Notes under the pieces: model-generated | What the model saw: only the letters and a program-made list of their open reading frames with translations | What the model was told of the DNA's origin: nothing | The model's database searches: none | NCBI GenBank assembly: GCA_003141915.1 | Contig: PLNY01000180.1 | Span: forward strand, 1,019 to 6,970 | DNA from: Anaerolineae bacterium | GTDB lineage: Bacteria; Chloroflexota; Anaerolineae; Anaerolineales; Villigracilaceae | Direction of reading: 5' to 3' | Length of the DNA stretch: 5,952 bases | In this document: positions 5,580 to 5,952 of the stretch, piece after piece | Layout: the number at the start of each line of letters is the position of its first letter | Numbering within the stretch: position 1 is the first letter of the stretch | Position numbers and translations under genes: made by a program

Positions 5580-5952
5580 ATGACGACCGAAACATTGATC
5601 TGGCTAATTCCTTTACCGCCCATCCTTGCGTTCTTTTTGATTGTGTTATTTACGAATCGAAATAAAGCGCTCAGTCACAGCGTGGCGATCGGCGCAGCGT
5701 TGCTTTCATGGCTGGGTGCGATGATCGTTTTTGTGCGCGCCATCGGCACACCTGATTTGGGAAAGACTCCATTCGCTTCATTTATTAATTGGATTCCCAC
5801 GGCGGATACGTGGCTCAAAGTCGGTGTTCAGATTGATCCGCTAGGTGCAGTTGTGTTGTTCTTTGTGGCGTGGACGGTCTTGATGATTTTCATCTACAGT
5901 GTTGGCTATCATAACTACGGACAGCCTGCCGGTGATCATGATCAACCCGGAT
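5580..5952 (+). CDS. nuoL: NADH-quinone oxidoreductase subunit L, N-terminal part
   Basis: NuoL (ND5 homologue) is the distal antiporter-like proton-pumping subunit of complex I. It is normally over 600 residues; only the first 124 codons are present before the window ends, with no stop codon in frame. The fragment starts MTTETLIWLIPLPPILAFFL, has hydrophobic helices at about 6-24 and 34-54, and then the family-typical VGVQIDPLGAVVLFFVAWTV (81-100), leading to LMIFIYSVGYH. After YSVGYH comes a polar stretch, NYGQPAGDHDQPG, where many family members go directly into the loop before the next helix. The start is ATG 5580, with AGGAG at 5571-5575 overlapping the nuoK stop codon and spaced 4 bases away. 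Synteny with nuoK supports NuoL over the related NuoM or NuoN and over Mrp antiporter subunits. Confidence 0.92.
   Translation, partial: MTTETLIWLIPLPPILAFFLIVLFTNRNKALSHSVAIGAALLSWLGAMIVFVRAIGTPDLGKTPFASFINWIPTADTWLKVGVQIDPLGAVVLFFVAWTVLMIFIYSVGYHNYGQPAGDHDQPG

Noticed and set aside
5933..5944. Perfect 12-base palindrome TGATCATGATCA
   Set aside because: It lies in nuoL and encodes part of the GDHDQ loop; it is short, built from GATC repeats, and has no context suggesting a regulatory site.

Overview
The window holds two unrelated blocks of genes, all on the + strand, from a bacterium of moderate GC content. The set of genes suggests a Chloroflexota-like (Anaerolineae-type) organism: a lipoprotein with an ACG-type signal, a split complex I locus, and dispersed palindromic repeats between genes. 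That assignment is an inference from the general look of the proteins, not a proven placement.

Block 1 (1-1930) is the 3' part of an ABC importer operon of the polyamine/ferric iron/phosphonate type (PotABC/FbpBC-like). It contains the last codons of a first permease (1-69), a second permease (66-848) translationally coupled to it by an ATGA overlap, and an ATPase with a TOBE domain (869-1930). No substrate-binding protein is in view, so the substrate cannot be named. Immediately after the ATPase stop codon lies a 140-base element (1932-2071). It has 18-base terminal inverted repeats (16 of 18 matching) that begin and end with TA, and it contains an inner 65-base imperfect palindrome. It looks like a non-coding, MITE-like element. 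Next comes a single gene for an unrecognised, probably lipid-anchored protein (2098-2883).

Block 2 (about 2957-5952) is a respiratory complex I locus in the order nuoA, nuoH, nuoJ, nuoK, nuoL (the last cut by the window edge). All five encode integral membrane subunits. The peripheral-arm genes nuoB, C, D, E, F, G and I, which commonly sit between A and J, are all absent. An extended -10 promoter precedes nuoA. A clear intrinsic terminator follows nuoA, and after it a G/C-asymmetric palindromic repeat runs up to the nuoH ribosome binding site. nuoH, J, K and L are packed 7-9 bases apart, each with an AGGAG site overlapping or abutting the previous stop codon.

Together, H, J, K and L encode part of the proton-pumping membrane arm, and NuoA contributes to the junction with the peripheral arm, which must be encoded elsewhere. 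I found no CRISPR array, tRNA, rRNA, transposase, toxin-antitoxin pair or defence gene. The most interesting features are the membrane-only nuo gene set, the terminator plus repeat separating nuoA from nuoH, the MITE-like element, and the unknown lipoprotein.
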